Positions 1 through 8,452 of a stretch of 59,560 nucleotides of DNA are shown piece by piece; the first letter of the stretch is position 1; each line of letters starts with the position of its first letter. The DNA is from Streptomyces atroolivaceus (GTDB lineage: Bacteria > Actinomycetota > Actinomycetes > Streptomycetales > Streptomycetaceae). Where the stretch lies: assembly GCF_000717025.1 (NCBI RefSeq), contig NZ_JNXG01000027.1, forward strand, positions 1-59,560, given 5' to 3'. The notes under the pieces are model-generated. The model searched no databases and was not told the origin of the DNA. It was given only the letters and a program-made list of their open reading frames with translations. The position numbers and the translations under genes were made by a program.

Positions 1-395
1 TAAGTACGGATCAGCACCGCGGCTTCTTGCAAGCCAAGGAACTTGTCGAACCACGGAGGGACGACAGCACCGTACTCTTCCCACCAGCCCGGCTCGTTCG
101 CGCGCCTGGCCAGCTCACACGCGTCCTCGAGCTCGTCAACTGCGCCGTAGCGCCGCATGAGGCAGCTCACGTCGCCTGGCTGGGGTGGGGACTGCCCGCG
201 CTCGAGGCGGCTGATCTTAGCCTCGGAGCAGTTGATCTCCGCAGCAGCCTCTTTTGCGCTCACCCCGGCCGCTGTGCGCAAGGCCCGCAGCCTTGATCCA
301 AGTGCCATGCTCAGCGCGGTCGGGCTGAACCCCCGCAAGGACAGATAGCTTCCGAGCGGGGGGTGCGGGAACTGATCACTGAACACAGCCGGCAT
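1..395 (-). CDS. XRE-family HTH regulator, DUF5753 type, cut by left edge
   Basis: Read on the minus strand from an ATG at 395, which has AGGAG five bases upstream, this gives about 131 residues before the window edge. Residues about 30-75 form an Xre/Cro helix-turn-helix (LGSRLRALRTAAGVSAKEAA followed by SEAKISRLERGQ). The text then enters the start of a DUF5753-like ligand domain (WWEEYGAVVPPWFDKFLGLQ). Proteins of this family in Streptomyces act as cytoplasmic DNA-binding regulators and usually sit beside a DUF397 protein and an anti-sigma-like ATPase, as here. The DUF397 gene lies just upstream on the same strand, so the two may be co-transcribed. The order is DUF397 then regulator, whereas the regulator commonly comes first. 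The C-terminal half is missing only because the window ends. Confidence 0.85.
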   Translation of the reverse strand, partial: MPAVFSDQFPHPPLGSYLSLRGFSPTALSMALGSRLRALRTAAGVSAKEAAAEINCSEAKISRLERGQSPPQPGDVSCLMRRYGAVDELEDACELARRANEPGWWEEYGAVVPPWFDKFLGLQEAAVLIRT

Positions 396-481
396 ACGGG
401 CTCCTGCGGGACGTCGCTTAATTCGGATTATCCCATGCAGCATCCGCCTTGACGGGTCAACACTCCGTATTCCCAAGCCGG

Positions 482-718
482 TTACATATCGAGAAGGTCG
501 AACTCGCCGTCCTTGGCGCCATCGAGGAAGGCGTTGATCTCCGCTCGCGAGTAAATCAGCGCAGGCCCCTGCGGGTCACGGGAGTTGCGAAGCGCAACAT
601 CCCCGCCAGGCAGTGCTGCCAACTCTACGCAGTTCCCCTGCGGTCCACTGTGCCTACTCTTCCTCCACTTCACTCCTTCGAGTGAATCCGCGGAAACGCC
701 ATTGTGGAAACTTCCCAT
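482..718 (-). CDS. DUF397 small protein of the XRE/ATPase regulator trio
   Basis: This encodes 78 residues from an ATG at 718; a TTG at 745 would add nine more. The family hallmark is clear: LEGVKWRKSRHSG, then GNCVELAALPGGDVALRNSRDP and a C-terminal AEINAFLDGAKDGEFD helix. DUF397 proteins are small partners of XRE/DUF5753 regulators in Streptomyces development and specialised-metabolism control (WhiJ-type clusters). Their biochemical role is not settled. The gene is 86 bp upstream of the partial regulator on the same strand and divergent from the ATPase gene at 902, so the 183-bp gap between 719 and 901 probably holds promoters for both directions. The family call is secure; the start codon is not. 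Confidence 0.85.
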   Translation of the reverse strand: MGSFHNGVSADSLEGVKWRKSRHSGPQGNCVELAALPGGDVALRNSRDPQGPALIYSRAEINAFLDGAKDGEFDLLDM

Positions 719-901
719 GCCTGATAGCCCCTCTTTGCTGGTCAAGTCCTACCGCGGAGCCTGGAGGCCGTCACGGGGAGCCCCGTCTCTCTTTTGCGTA
801 GTAATCGCCGATGCAATTGCACGAGAGGGGAGCGAGCTGGATACTAGCGACCGCCAGGCCGTGAGGGTCCGGGCAACTGAGCGCCTATCGGGGGATGGAC
901 A

Positions 902-1456
902 GTGCGCGCACCAGCATCGATCACACACTGCTGCGAAAACGGTGACCGAATCCAGACCGGTCTGGCCGAAATGATCCCACTCGAAATCGGTAACCTCGCC
1001 GTTTCCCACCCCCCGGACTGGGGGCTCGCTCTGGGTGTCAGCACCGCCCGCTTCGCCGCCAGCACATTCACCGACACCTTCGACGCCCGAACCCATGTGC
1101 GGAAGTTCACCGACGCGACGCTTGCCGAGTGGGACGTGTCCAGACACCAAGGCCGCGAAGACGTCCTCGCCGTAGCCTGGGAACTCGCCGCCAACGCCAT
1201 CCAGCATTCATTGCGGCCCCCAGCGCGCCACAGGCGGGGAGAGGCGTGGCTGGGACTCGCTCGCAAGGACGGTGCCGTCGTCTGCGCAGTCACCGATCCC
1301 AGTCCCTCGCTCCCACAACGCCGGCCCTACAAGCTGCTCGACGAATCAGGCCGCGGGCTGCTCGTTGTCACACGACTCAGCACAGCGTGGGGATGGTCGC
1401 TCAGCCCATCCGGCACCAAAACTGTATGGGCACGCGTACCAGCACCGACTTGGTGA
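902..1456 (+). CDS. Anti-sigma-factor-like ATP-binding protein (HATPase_c)
   Basis: This reads as 184 residues from a GTG at 902 with a good GGGGGA site five bases upstream; an ATG at 971 would give 161. The core shows GHKL/HATPase motifs: the N box in VLAVAWELAANAIQHS (residues about 95-110), then AVTDPSPSLPQRR, and a G box in DESGRGLLVVTRLSTAWGW. This RsbW-like fold binds ATP and, in the family, often works as a protein kinase or sequestering partner for regulators. With the divergent DUF397 and XRE genes it completes a common Streptomyces regulatory trio. No transmembrane segment is visible, so it is probably cytosolic. Substrate and partner are unknown. Confidence 0.8.
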   Translation: MRAPASITHCCENGDRIQTGLAEMIPLEIGNLAVSHPPDWGLALGVSTARFAASTFTDTFDARTHVRKFTDATLAEWDVSRHQGREDVLAVAWELAANAIQHSLRPPARHRRGEAWLGLARKDGAVVCAVTDPSPSLPQRRPYKLLDESGRGLLVVTRLSTAWGWSLSPSGTKTVWARVPAPTW

Positions 1457-1649
1457 ACAATCAGGAAAACCCTCACCTGGCAGGCCGAGTCCGAGTATCG
1501 ACCAAGCCAGCTCATCGGGCTCACGAACGGCTTGGTCCGTCACCATCTCGCCGATCACATCCACGCCGCTCGTTACCGGCTACCTCGTCGATCAAACGGC
1601 CCCAGCCTGGCGCGACGTCGACCCCGCGCCCGCGAGGATGCAACACAAT

Positions 1650-1985
1650 TGGCGGCACATCGACCGCATGGTCCCGCTCGCAGAGGCCTGGGATTCCGGT
1701 GCCTCAGCCTGGACGGCCGCCCGGCGTGAGGCGTATGCGAACGATCAGGGTGCGGCGACGTCGCTGGTCGCGGTGACGGCTCGTACGAACCGTCAGAAGT
1801 CCGACCAGGACCTGGCCGAGTGGCTGCCGCCGGCGCCCGAGGCGCAGTGCCGGTACGTGGGGGAGTGGGTGTCCACCAAGCTTCGCTGGCAGCTGGCCGC
1901 AGACACGGCAGAGCTCGAGGCGCTGAAGATGTTCGCCGAAGGCCCCTGCGAGGACAGCATCGTCTCCTACACCCCCGCCCCGTAG
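1650..1985 (+). pseudogene. 3' fragment of a secreted HNH nuclease gene
   Basis: The open frame ending at 1985 matches only the C-terminal half of the HNH nucleases elsewhere in the window. It is closest to the gene at 43208: AEAWDSGASAWTAARREAYA, SLVAVTARTNRQKSDQD and CRYVGEWVSTKLRWQL are nearly word for word the same. The signal peptide and first half are absent, and the sequence before about 1650 does not resemble the family. The catalytic DHMVPL motif has become DRMVPL, losing the key histidine. It is best read as a dead, recently duplicated fragment, followed by an inverted repeat around 1990-2060 (gttccggggt ... accccggaac) that could act as a terminator. Confidence 0.8.
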
Positions 1986-2180
1986 TTGTGCCCGTTCCGG
2001 GGTGCCGAGGGTTCCGGGGTGCCGAGGGCCTGATGGTTCCGAAACCCCGGAACGGACGTTTCTCGTGATGCTCCGTCTTACCTGAGAAAGATGTGTGAGG
2101 AGCCGTGATGGAGCAGGCGGCGATGCCCGTGCCGCAATGAAGAGGACCTCCGTCGGACGGCTCCCAGCTGAGCGGGTGCT

Positions 2181-2918
2181 CTACTCGGCGGCTTCCTCGA
2201 ACTCGACGACCGTGTCAGTACAGGCCTTGGCGAGGTCGAGGAGTACGGTCTTCTCGGCTCTGTCGGCAGTGAGTTTCCAGCGCAGCTTCGCGGCGGTCCA
2301 GTCGGCGCCGTACGAGCAGTAGGCGCTCTTGGCCGGGGGGAGCCACTGGGCGGGGTCACGGTCGCCCTTGGCGCGATTCGACTTCGCGGTGACGGCGACC
2401 AGTGAACGGGCCGACCCGAGGTCGTTGGCGTAGGCCTGCCGGCGCTCAGGGGTCCAGTGGTAGGCACCGCTGTCCCACGCTTCAGCGAGCGGGACGACGT
2501 GGTCGATGTCGAGCTTCTTCGGGTCGGTGACCTCGATCCCGTCGTAGTACGACATCCACGCACCCCCGGTGAGCGTGCACCTTTCGCCTTGCTCAGGCTT
2601 CGTGGTGGCCTCCTGCAGGAGAACCTCGGCCCGGGTCTGGCAGCCGTCGTCGTCTTCGTCGATCCAGAGACGGAACGCGTCGCGCTCGTAACCGTCACGG
2701 CGCTCGTCACCATCGGGGATGACCGCGATGGCGTCGGTGAGGGTCAGTGCACCTGCACCAGGGGCGGGCCCGCCGGGGGCCGGTGAGGCCGCTGATGGCG
2801 CCGGGGTAGGGGAGCTGTTGCTGTCCGCCGGCTTATCGTCCGCGACTTGCGGGTTGCAGCCGGTCAATGCGGCGGCCAGGACCGCGGCGGCGAGCTGGAC
2901 GAGACAGCGTGACTTCAC
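2181..2918 (-). CDS. HNH-family nuclease, predicted lipoprotein
   Basis: This encodes 245 residues. It begins with a lipoprotein signal (MKSRCLVQLAAAVLAAALTGC), with the lipobox cysteine near residue 21, followed by a Pro/Ser/Ala-rich linker to about residue 55. The mature domain carries the DUF1524/GmrSD-C-type HNH signature: LDIDHVVPLAEAWDSGA, then AYANDLGSARSLVAVTAKSN and KGDRDPAQWLPP. The family cleaves DNA with a metal ion; an exported form suggests extracellular DNA degradation, nutrient scavenging or competition. It is one of three intact copies in this window, and the only one with a lipobox rather than an ordinary signal peptide. It is the most divergent copy (AKSAYCSYGADWTAAKLRWKL). 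The family call is firm; the substrate is inferred. Confidence 0.85.
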   Translation of the reverse strand: MKSRCLVQLAAAVLAAALTGCNPQVADDKPADSNSSPTPAPSAASPAPGGPAPGAGALTLTDAIAVIPDGDERRDGYERDAFRLWIDEDDDGCQTRAEVLLQEATTKPEQGERCTLTGGAWMSYYDGIEVTDPKKLDIDHVVPLAEAWDSGAYHWTPERRQAYANDLGSARSLVAVTAKSNRAKGDRDPAQWLPPAKSAYCSYGADWTAAKLRWKLTADRAEKTVLLDLAKACTDTVVEFEEAAE

Positions 2919-3061
2919 AGGTGTGCTCCAGGAGTTGCGGCAAGGCGCGCGGTAAGGCTTGCGGCCTCATCGTCCCAGAGCAGCAGCGATGGTGACAGAC
3001 GGTCATGTGTGCTGGTCGTAACCCAACCACGACCGCTGTGCCAGGCAGTCGTTGAAGAAGT

Positions 3062-3313
3062 ATGACGACGACTTCAGCACACTTGCCCGACGATTTCTCT
3101 GACGTAGTGCTCGCTTGTTCTCCCGGGATGTCGGAGCGCGATGCGGGGCGGTTGCGGGCGAAGGTCCGAGAAGCACTTGAAGGGCATCCAGTGGACGAGT
3201 GGAAGGGCAGATTCGCCGACGTGATCATCAAGCACAGGAATGAGGCGTTCGCGAAGCCGTTCTTCGAACGATCCGTCGCCCGAGGCATGCGGGGATTGAC
3301 CAGTGACCGCTGA
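3062..3313 (+). CDS. Small hypothetical protein
   Basis: This encodes 83 residues from an ATG at 3062, with GAAG seven bases upstream. The text is soluble and helix-forming (ERDAGRLRAKVREALEGHP, then DEWKGRFADVIIKHRNEAFA) with no signal peptide or membrane segment. I do not recognise the family. Third-position GC is moderate rather than extreme, which could mean a recent arrival or a non-coding frame. It stands alone, divergent from the HNH lipoprotein gene at 2918, and is followed by about 600 bp of gene-free scar. It may be real, but only length, start site and composition support it. Confidence 0.45.
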   Translation: MTTTSAHLPDDFSDVVLACSPGMSERDAGRLRAKVREALEGHPVDEWKGRFADVIIKHRNEAFAKPFFERSVARGMRGLTSDR

Positions 3314-3898
3314 GTGCTTCCCCGCGTGGCGGCAGAGAGGGGGGCAGCGCCGTTGCCACCGGCCGGTGATCCGGACCACAAGGCCTCCTGCGGCCGCCGG
3401 CCTTCGAGGAGCGGGGTGTACCGCGGTCGCCTGCTGCTAAGCGGCCTCGCCCTCGGCGGGATGAGCGCCCCCCAAACCTGGTCGACCACTACGCAGTCGA
3501 AGACACCTTCCTCCTCGCCGCCTCCGCAGAGCCCCGCACCGCCCTTGCCCCAATCGGCGACATCCACGGGGCCACTCCTTGAGGCGCTGCGCCACGGTAT
3601 CGCTGGCGGCTCCGCCACTGCTCGACCTGGAAACCGTCTATCGGCACCTGCGCCGGACTCTGAAGGGCGCGGGCGTATCCCGGTGGAGGTGTAGGCGTTC
3701 AACTGGTCGGTGACCGGCGCGAAAGCCGTCCTGCGGGCCAGATCCTGGGTTACTGCGCATTTGTATGCCCACATCAAGGGCGGGACCACCACCACCCACT
3801 CCACCTGGTGGTGCCTGACCCGCTGCCGCCGAAGCCGGGGGCGGCCTCTCCTGCAGGACGCGAACGGGCGCGACGCTACCGGGCCCAGAGCGCGGGGA
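3314..3898. other. Gene-free stretch with a possible transposase relic
   Basis: No convincing gene is present. Around 3700-3760 the plus strand reads WSVTGAKAVLRARS, which resembles the C-terminal end of ISKra4-type transposases (W-x-x-TGA-x-AVL-x-LRA). The text on both sides is scrambled and no inverted repeats were found. I treat it as a probable insertion-sequence scar. Confidence 0.3.
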
Positions 3899-4717
3899 TC
3901 ACCGCAATAGGCGGGTAACAGCCTCGGGAAGGACGTCGCACAGATCTGTGATGCGGACGTGGGCGGCATGGGTGGCGGTGAAGTCGCGTATTGACATGTT
4001 TGGTGAACCGAAGGCCGATTCGAAGGTGCGCAGCGCGCCGGGCGAACGGTCCAGTGCCCAAGCCGAGGTGGACGTGCTGGACCGCAGGAAGCGGGCAGGT
4101 TCTGGGCCGATGATGAAGAGGTCGGCCGCGCGTCCGGAACGGTCGGCGGCAAGCATGGTCAGATCCTTGAAAACCTGTCGCTTGCGCATGGCGTCGGCAC
4201 CGCGCCACCGGGCGAGCTTGAACTCCGCTACGCGCCGGTCCGTTTCCAGGTCGTACGGGCGGCCGGGGTCGTTGCCAGCCCCGAGCGAAGGGCGCCGGGA
4301 AACCCTCTCGCCTTCCTCCAGGACGTGCGGTAGTGCCAGCAGGATCCCCGAGGCGTGGATGAGGTCGTTGATTCGGCCGAGGCTCTCACGCACCGTGAGC
4401 GCGGAGGCAAGGAGAGCCACGTCCATGCCGCCCGCCTCGGCGACCTGGACAGCATGTGCCGCATCAGCCCCGTCAAGGCCGTATTCCAGTGCGGCGATGG
4501 CCTCGGTGAGCGGCGCGCGACGAATGAATCGGGCGAGAGTGTCCACCGCTTGGCCCAACCCTTCGGACGCGAGCGGAGTTCCTGGCGCCGATTGTGTTTC
4601 GGTGTCGTCTGTGTTGTCCACTTCGTCATGGTGACGTGCATCCGGGGAGGTCGGGGCGGAACTGGCAGAACAGCGCGACGACCGCCCTGCCCGCGCCGAA
4701 GATGAGCCTGGAGGCAC
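3899..4717 (-). CDS. Hypothetical protein with a possible PD-(D/E)XK-like core
   Basis: This encodes up to 272 residues; the first 25 or so are low-complexity and a GTG start (VDNTDDTETQ) near 4635 is possible. The middle and C-terminal part read like a folded soluble protein. The stretch DLETDRRVAEFKLARWRG (residues about 155-175) has the D...ExK spacing of PD-(D/E)XK nucleases, followed by a basic helix (DAMRKRQVFKDL) and LFIIGPEPARFL. That pattern suggests, but does not prove, a nuclease fold. No signal peptide or membrane segment is visible. It is transcribed alone. A shadow frame on the plus strand (3948-4634) is long but has unnatural composition and was dismissed. Confidence 0.6.
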   Translation of the reverse strand: MPPGSSSARAGRSSRCSASSAPTSPDARHHDEVDNTDDTETQSAPGTPLASEGLGQAVDTLARFIRRAPLTEAIAALEYGLDGADAAHAVQVAEAGGMDVALLASALTVRESLGRINDLIHASGILLALPHVLEEGERVSRRPSLGAGNDPGRPYDLETDRRVAEFKLARWRGADAMRKRQVFKDLTMLAADRSGRAADLFIIGPEPARFLRSSTSTSAWALDRSPGALRTFESAFGSPNMSIRDFTATHAAHVRITDLCDVLPEAVTRLLR

Positions 4718-4853
4718 CCCGTCCCGAAGTCCTCAGGCCTGCAGCACGTGATGGTCCTCAGAGCTAGCTCACCCGCGCTCATCCTGCCTCAGGGCTCGTC
4801 ATCAAACGTGTTTCGACCTGCTCAGCCTCTCGGCTTCGAGGACGCGCGGGTGA

Positions 4854-5114
4854 TCAGCTGCTGGCCGACCCGTCGCGCGTGGCCACCGCGTCGGCCCCCT
4901 CCTGCACCAGGCCCATGACCGCCGGGACCTTCTTCGCGACTCCGGTTCGTTCCGCCACTCCATGGGTGGCTGTGCCCGTCCGCTCTCCGGCGGTGCCGGC
5001 GGTGAGAACGGTGTTGGTCAGTACCGGAGCGAAATTGTCGGCCTGGGCAGTGGGGGCGGCGGCCAGCAGGAAGCATCCGGCCGCGGCGACGGTGAGGGTT
5101 CGGCATACGTTCAT
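4854..5114 (-). CDS. Small secreted protein
   Basis: Starting at the ATG at 5114 gives 86 residues: a classical signal peptide (MNVCRTLTVAAAGCFLLAAA, cleavage probably after PTAQA near residue 25) and a mature chain of about 60 residues rich in Thr, Gly and Val. A cysteine at residue 14 lies inside the hydrophobic core, not at a lipobox. Longer upstream extensions of this frame are low-complexity and unlikely to be translated. Streptomyces encodes many tiny exported proteins of this type and I recognise no function. The mature part (LTNTVLTAGTAGERTGTATH) resembles a short surface or spacer polypeptide. The signal peptide is convincing; the role is unknown. Confidence 0.65.
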   Translation of the reverse strand: MNVCRTLTVAAAGCFLLAAAPTAQADNFAPVLTNTVLTAGTAGERTGTATHGVAERTGVAKKVPAVMGLVQEGADAVATRDGSASS

Positions 5115-5189
5115 GGCCGGTACAACGCGCCGCCCTCCCGCAGGGCACGCCTCCGCCCCGATGCGGCACCCTTCGTCCGCTCCACTCAC

Positions 5190-5461
5190 CCGTGGGGAGA
5201 CTGTGCGGCAGCACCGACCACAGTCGGGATGCCTGGGGGAGTGGCCGCGGACCGCACTCGGCCGGCGGCCGCCAGGCGGTGCGTACCGGCTCGAACCAGC
5301 CCAGGGCATCGAGGAGGCCGAAGCCGATGGCTGCCGCGCTCGGCCAGGGCAGCACGCGGATGCCGTCGCCGTCGGCCCGGGCGAACACCCCTGTCGTTGG
5401 CCAGGAGGGTCTCGCGCCCGCTCGAACCCAAGGGGTGCAGCACCAACTGCTCGCCCGTCAT
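5190..5461 (-). pseudogene. Possible frameshifted hypothetical gene
   Basis: On the minus strand from 5461, MTGEQLVLHPLGSSGRETLL is natural-looking text that loses sense after LLANDRGV. A neighbouring frame then continues FARADGDGIRVLPWPSAAAI and GFGLLDALGWFEPV. The switch occurs at a GGGG run near 5385, so removing one G would join them. The far end cannot be placed because the continuing frame runs into the secreted-protein gene below. The rest of 5115-5781 shows no other gene. This is weak and could be chance. Confidence 0.3.
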
Positions 5462-5781
5462 CCACTCAGGGGGAAACCATGACCACGACCGCTCCGCAGC
5501 CGCCTCCCTCCACGTTGACAGGCGGGTCGTACAGGGAGGCCTGGCTCAGTACTCGTTTGCGTGATACGCCAGTTCGGCAGTGTGACGCGGGATCAAAGCA
5601 AGTCTGTAACCGGGGCCAGGAGCTACCTGGCAGTAGCCCTGCGGAAACGTTAGGGCCGTTCTCCGGCGCCACTTAATATGACGTTCTGCGCTTGCGACGC
5701 AGATGCCTCTCTTCAGCATGCGGGCACCCGCACGCCACACCTCTGTCCGGTCAGGGCGGGGAGATATGGAGCAGTTCCCAC

Positions 5782-7608
5782 GTGCACCTTGACAGCTTCT
5801 CCGCCTCCGGATTCCGCTCGCTGACCCAGGTCGCTGACATCCCTGTCAGCCGCCCGACGATTCTTGCGGGACGTAACGACGGTGGGAAGAGTGCCGTCCT
5901 GACGGCATTGTCCTTTCTCCTGGGCGTGCATCGCCTGACGGACGAGGACCGCACCTATCTGCAGGGCGACGGGGCCGCCGGCCGCCGTTGCGAGGAGACC
6001 TGGGTCGAAGGCGCTTTCACTCTGAACGAGGTAGAGCGGGCTTTCGTAGACCTTCCCGGCCGGATCAGGATCCGGCGCATCGCCCGATCCGGTGAATCAG
6101 CTGGCTGGGAGTACTTCGGCCAGCAGCCAGCCGACAGCCGGCTGCACGGGCTGGACCGGCTTCTGAAGCAGCCACTCGCCGACCTCGTCACGGAGTTCGG
6201 GCTGACTCCGGCTGGATCCCTCAAGGAAGAACTGCTCGCCGCTGTCGTGGCACACGCCCGCACTGCACCCCAGGTTGAGCAGTGGCAGCCGCTGCCTAAG
6301 CAGCTCGAGGCCCGCCTGCCGCGCCTTCTCATGTTCGGTGGCAAAGACGAGAGCCCCGACGACGCCGTGCGCACTGCGTTGACCAGCTGCTATGAAACAC
6401 ATCTAGAGGACGAGGCCCTCCAGGGGCAGGTGCGGCAGATCGAAGCGGAGATCACACAGCGCCTGGAAAAGGAAGCCGACTCTCTGTGTCAGCACATCCG
6501 TCGGCACTGCAACGAGTTTGTCGGCGTCCAGGTCAGGCCCGAAGTCTCGTTCAGGAGCGGGTTCAAGAGGGCACCCCTGGAGGTCTCTCGGGCCGATGGC
6601 GAACCTGTCGACCTAAGCCGCTCCGGCCAGGGAAGCACCCGCCGCATCGCACTCGCGGTATGGGAGTGGACCAGCAATCTCCTTGAAGAGGCTGAACTGG
6701 CCTCCAAGGACGACCTAGACGCCGAGGAACCGGTCCAGACGATCGTCGTCTACGACGAGCCCGACACCCACCTCGACTACCGCCACCAGCGCACGGTCAT
6801 GGACATCATCCGCAAGCAGTGCGCCCTGCCCCACGTCAGCGTCATGGTCGCCACGCATTCCATGAACCTCATCGACGGCGTCGACATCGCCGACGTCGTG
6901 CACCTGGGACTCAACGACCAGGGGCGCACCGTCGTGGAGCGCCTCGTCGACGACTGCCACGACGGCATCGACTTCCACCTCGGGCAGATCGCCGAGGCGC
7001 TGGGGCTGCGCAACTCCGTCCTGCTCCACGAACGCTGCTTCCTCGCCGTGGAGGGAGAGACCGAGCAGCAGTGCATCCCCCTGCTCTTCCGCCTCTCCCA
7101 GAACCTGTCCCTGCAAGCGGCCGGCATCGCCCTGTGGGCGTGCGAGAACAACGAGGGTGCCCTGCACCTGGCCCGCTATCTTGTCGAGCGGAAACGCTCG
7201 GTCATGCTAATGATCGACGCGGACAGCCGTACGAACAAGCTCTTCAAAGACGAAAAGCTCCGCAAAGCGGGCCTCGACTTGGAAAAGCAGGTCGCCTACG
7301 TCGGTGAAGGCCTGGGCTTCAACGAAATGGAAGAATTGTTCACCGACGAGCGCTGGGCCAAGGCGGCCAACATCAAATGGCCCCGGCCCGCTCCGCTCGC
7401 CTGGAGCCCCGCCGACTTCGCCGCCCACCGCGGCACCAAGAAGTTCAGCGCCCGCATCCTGGACATGATCAAACAAGAGGCACAGGAGACCAGCCCTAAC
7501 GGAAAGCCGGCCATGCTCAATGGCCTGGTCACCACCCTCACCACCGCCGAGGATGTCCCTCAGCAGCTGAGGGACGTCTTTGCCCAGCTGCAGGAACTCG
7601 CTCACTGA
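5782..7608 (+). CDS. OLD-family nuclease: ABC-type ATPase fused to TOPRIM
   Basis: I place the start at GTG 5782 (HLDSFSASGFRSLTQV), giving 608 residues; the open frame extends back to 5692 but that text is not protein-like. Motifs in order: Walker A GRNDGGKSA (about 30-38), ABC signature SRSGQGSTRR (about 280), Walker B TIVVYDEPDTHLDY (about 320-333), H-loop MVATHSMNLI, then a TOPRIM domain with the acidic FLAVEGETEQQC (about 420) and MLMIDADSRTN (about 475). This is the architecture of overcoming-lysogenization-defect (OLD) nucleases, which use an ATPase dimer to control a metal-dependent DNA nuclease and act in phage defence. No UvrD-like partner follows, so it looks like a stand-alone class 1 OLD rather than a Gabija pair. 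It precedes sbcDC with an 840-bp gap. Confidence 0.85.
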   Translation: MHLDSFSASGFRSLTQVADIPVSRPTILAGRNDGGKSAVLTALSFLLGVHRLTDEDRTYLQGDGAAGRRCEETWVEGAFTLNEVERAFVDLPGRIRIRRIARSGESAGWEYFGQQPADSRLHGLDRLLKQPLADLVTEFGLTPAGSLKEELLAAVVAHARTAPQVEQWQPLPKQLEARLPRLLMFGGKDESPDDAVRTALTSCYETHLEDEALQGQVRQIEAEITQRLEKEADSLCQHIRRHCNEFVGVQVRPEVSFRSGFKRAPLEVSRADGEPVDLSRSGQGSTRRIALAVWEWTSNLLEEAELASKDDLDAEEPVQTIVVYDEPDTHLDYRHQRTVMDIIRKQCALPHVSVMVATHSMNLIDGVDIADVVHLGLNDQGRTVVERLVDDCHDGIDFHLGQIAEALGLRNSVLLHERCFLAVEGETEQQCIPLLFRLSQNLSLQAAGIALWACENNEGALHLARYLVERKRSVMLMIDADSRTNKLFKDEKLRKAGLDLEKQVAYVGEGLGFNEMEELFTDERWAKAANIKWPRPAPLAWSPADFAAHRGTKKFSARILDMIKQEAQETSPNGKPAMLNGLVTTLTTAEDVPQQLRDVFAQLQELAH

Positions 7609-8452
7609 CCCGACATTGGCCGCTGGCCGCGACGTGCCCGCATCCGCTCCTTGCGCTGCTCATCGGTCGGCGTCTCCCAGACATGCCAGCCCACCGCTTC
7701 TACCCATTGACGGGCATGGGCGCGAGCATCGATACCACACCATCTACACCCGCCCGGCGCGGGAAAACAGCCAGCACGAGAGGACTTTTGATTGGTCATC
7801 TCTCCTCCTTCCCACCCTCATATCTTCCCTGCTGGCACTGACAATCACGCTTTGTGACCAAGGCCGTCAGCGACACCCCACTGATACGCCCAAAATCCTC
7901 TCCCACCTGCTCGGCTCACCCCTGCTGGCCCGGGCACGCGTGCACAAGGACCGACCCTGCCGACACCGCCACCCCTGTCCTGCTCAACCAACAGGCTCTG
8001 ACGACGGCTCCCGGCAACAACGCCCGCCCCACGGCGACAGCAGGCTTCACGCGGCGGCGGCACAACCGTCGCCAGAACGCTCGACGTCCTGACCTCAAGG
8101 CAGGCATGCAGATCGTCCTCACCTGCCGGTCCACCGATCACTGCGACATCAACGAAGACTGCGGCACCATCCCCACCGCGACCGGAGGAACCCCTGACCC
8201 GGGTGACGAAGCCGTCGCCGTCGTTCGCGGCGCCAAGACCTATCGACGCATGAACAAGCGGCATGTCGAGGACGAGGTAGCGGCGCGCGTCAGCCTCCGT
8301 GGCCGTGAGGTCGCGGCCGGCACCTTTCAGCGCGCCTCCTTGTGGCGCCTAAAGGGGAACCTTTCTTCGTGTACCTGTTCAGGGGTATCGCTAAGGTCGT
8401 TTATCGGGAAAGCCGTCCGTAACACCCGTCCAGGTGGTTACCGTCTGCGTTT
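7609..8452. other. 844-bp intergenic stretch
   Basis: Several open frames cross this stretch but none has a plausible start site, domain or codon bias. The best candidate begins at ATG 8106 (MQIVLTCRSTDHCDINEDCG) but runs far into sbcD, so I do not call it. The stretch probably holds the promoter of the sbcDC-helicase genes. Confidence 0.4.

Noticed and set aside
3700..3900. ISKra4-type transposase as a gene
   Set aside because: Only about 15 residues resemble the family end; there are no inverted repeats, no start, and the surrounding text is scrambled. Kept only as a possible scar.
2833..4152. 439-residue minus-strand open frame
   Set aside because: It is Arg/Pro/Ser-rich without motifs, overlaps better-supported genes on both strands, and is explained by high GC lengthening non-coding frames.
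5782..7608. Gabija-type system
   Set aside because: The ATPase/TOPRIM protein would fit GajA, but no UvrD-like GajB gene follows; the next genes are sbcD and sbcC.
8106..8452. Small cysteine-containing frame upstream of sbcD
   Set aside because: The text looks partly natural, but there is no ribosome site and the frame runs about 240 bp into sbcD.
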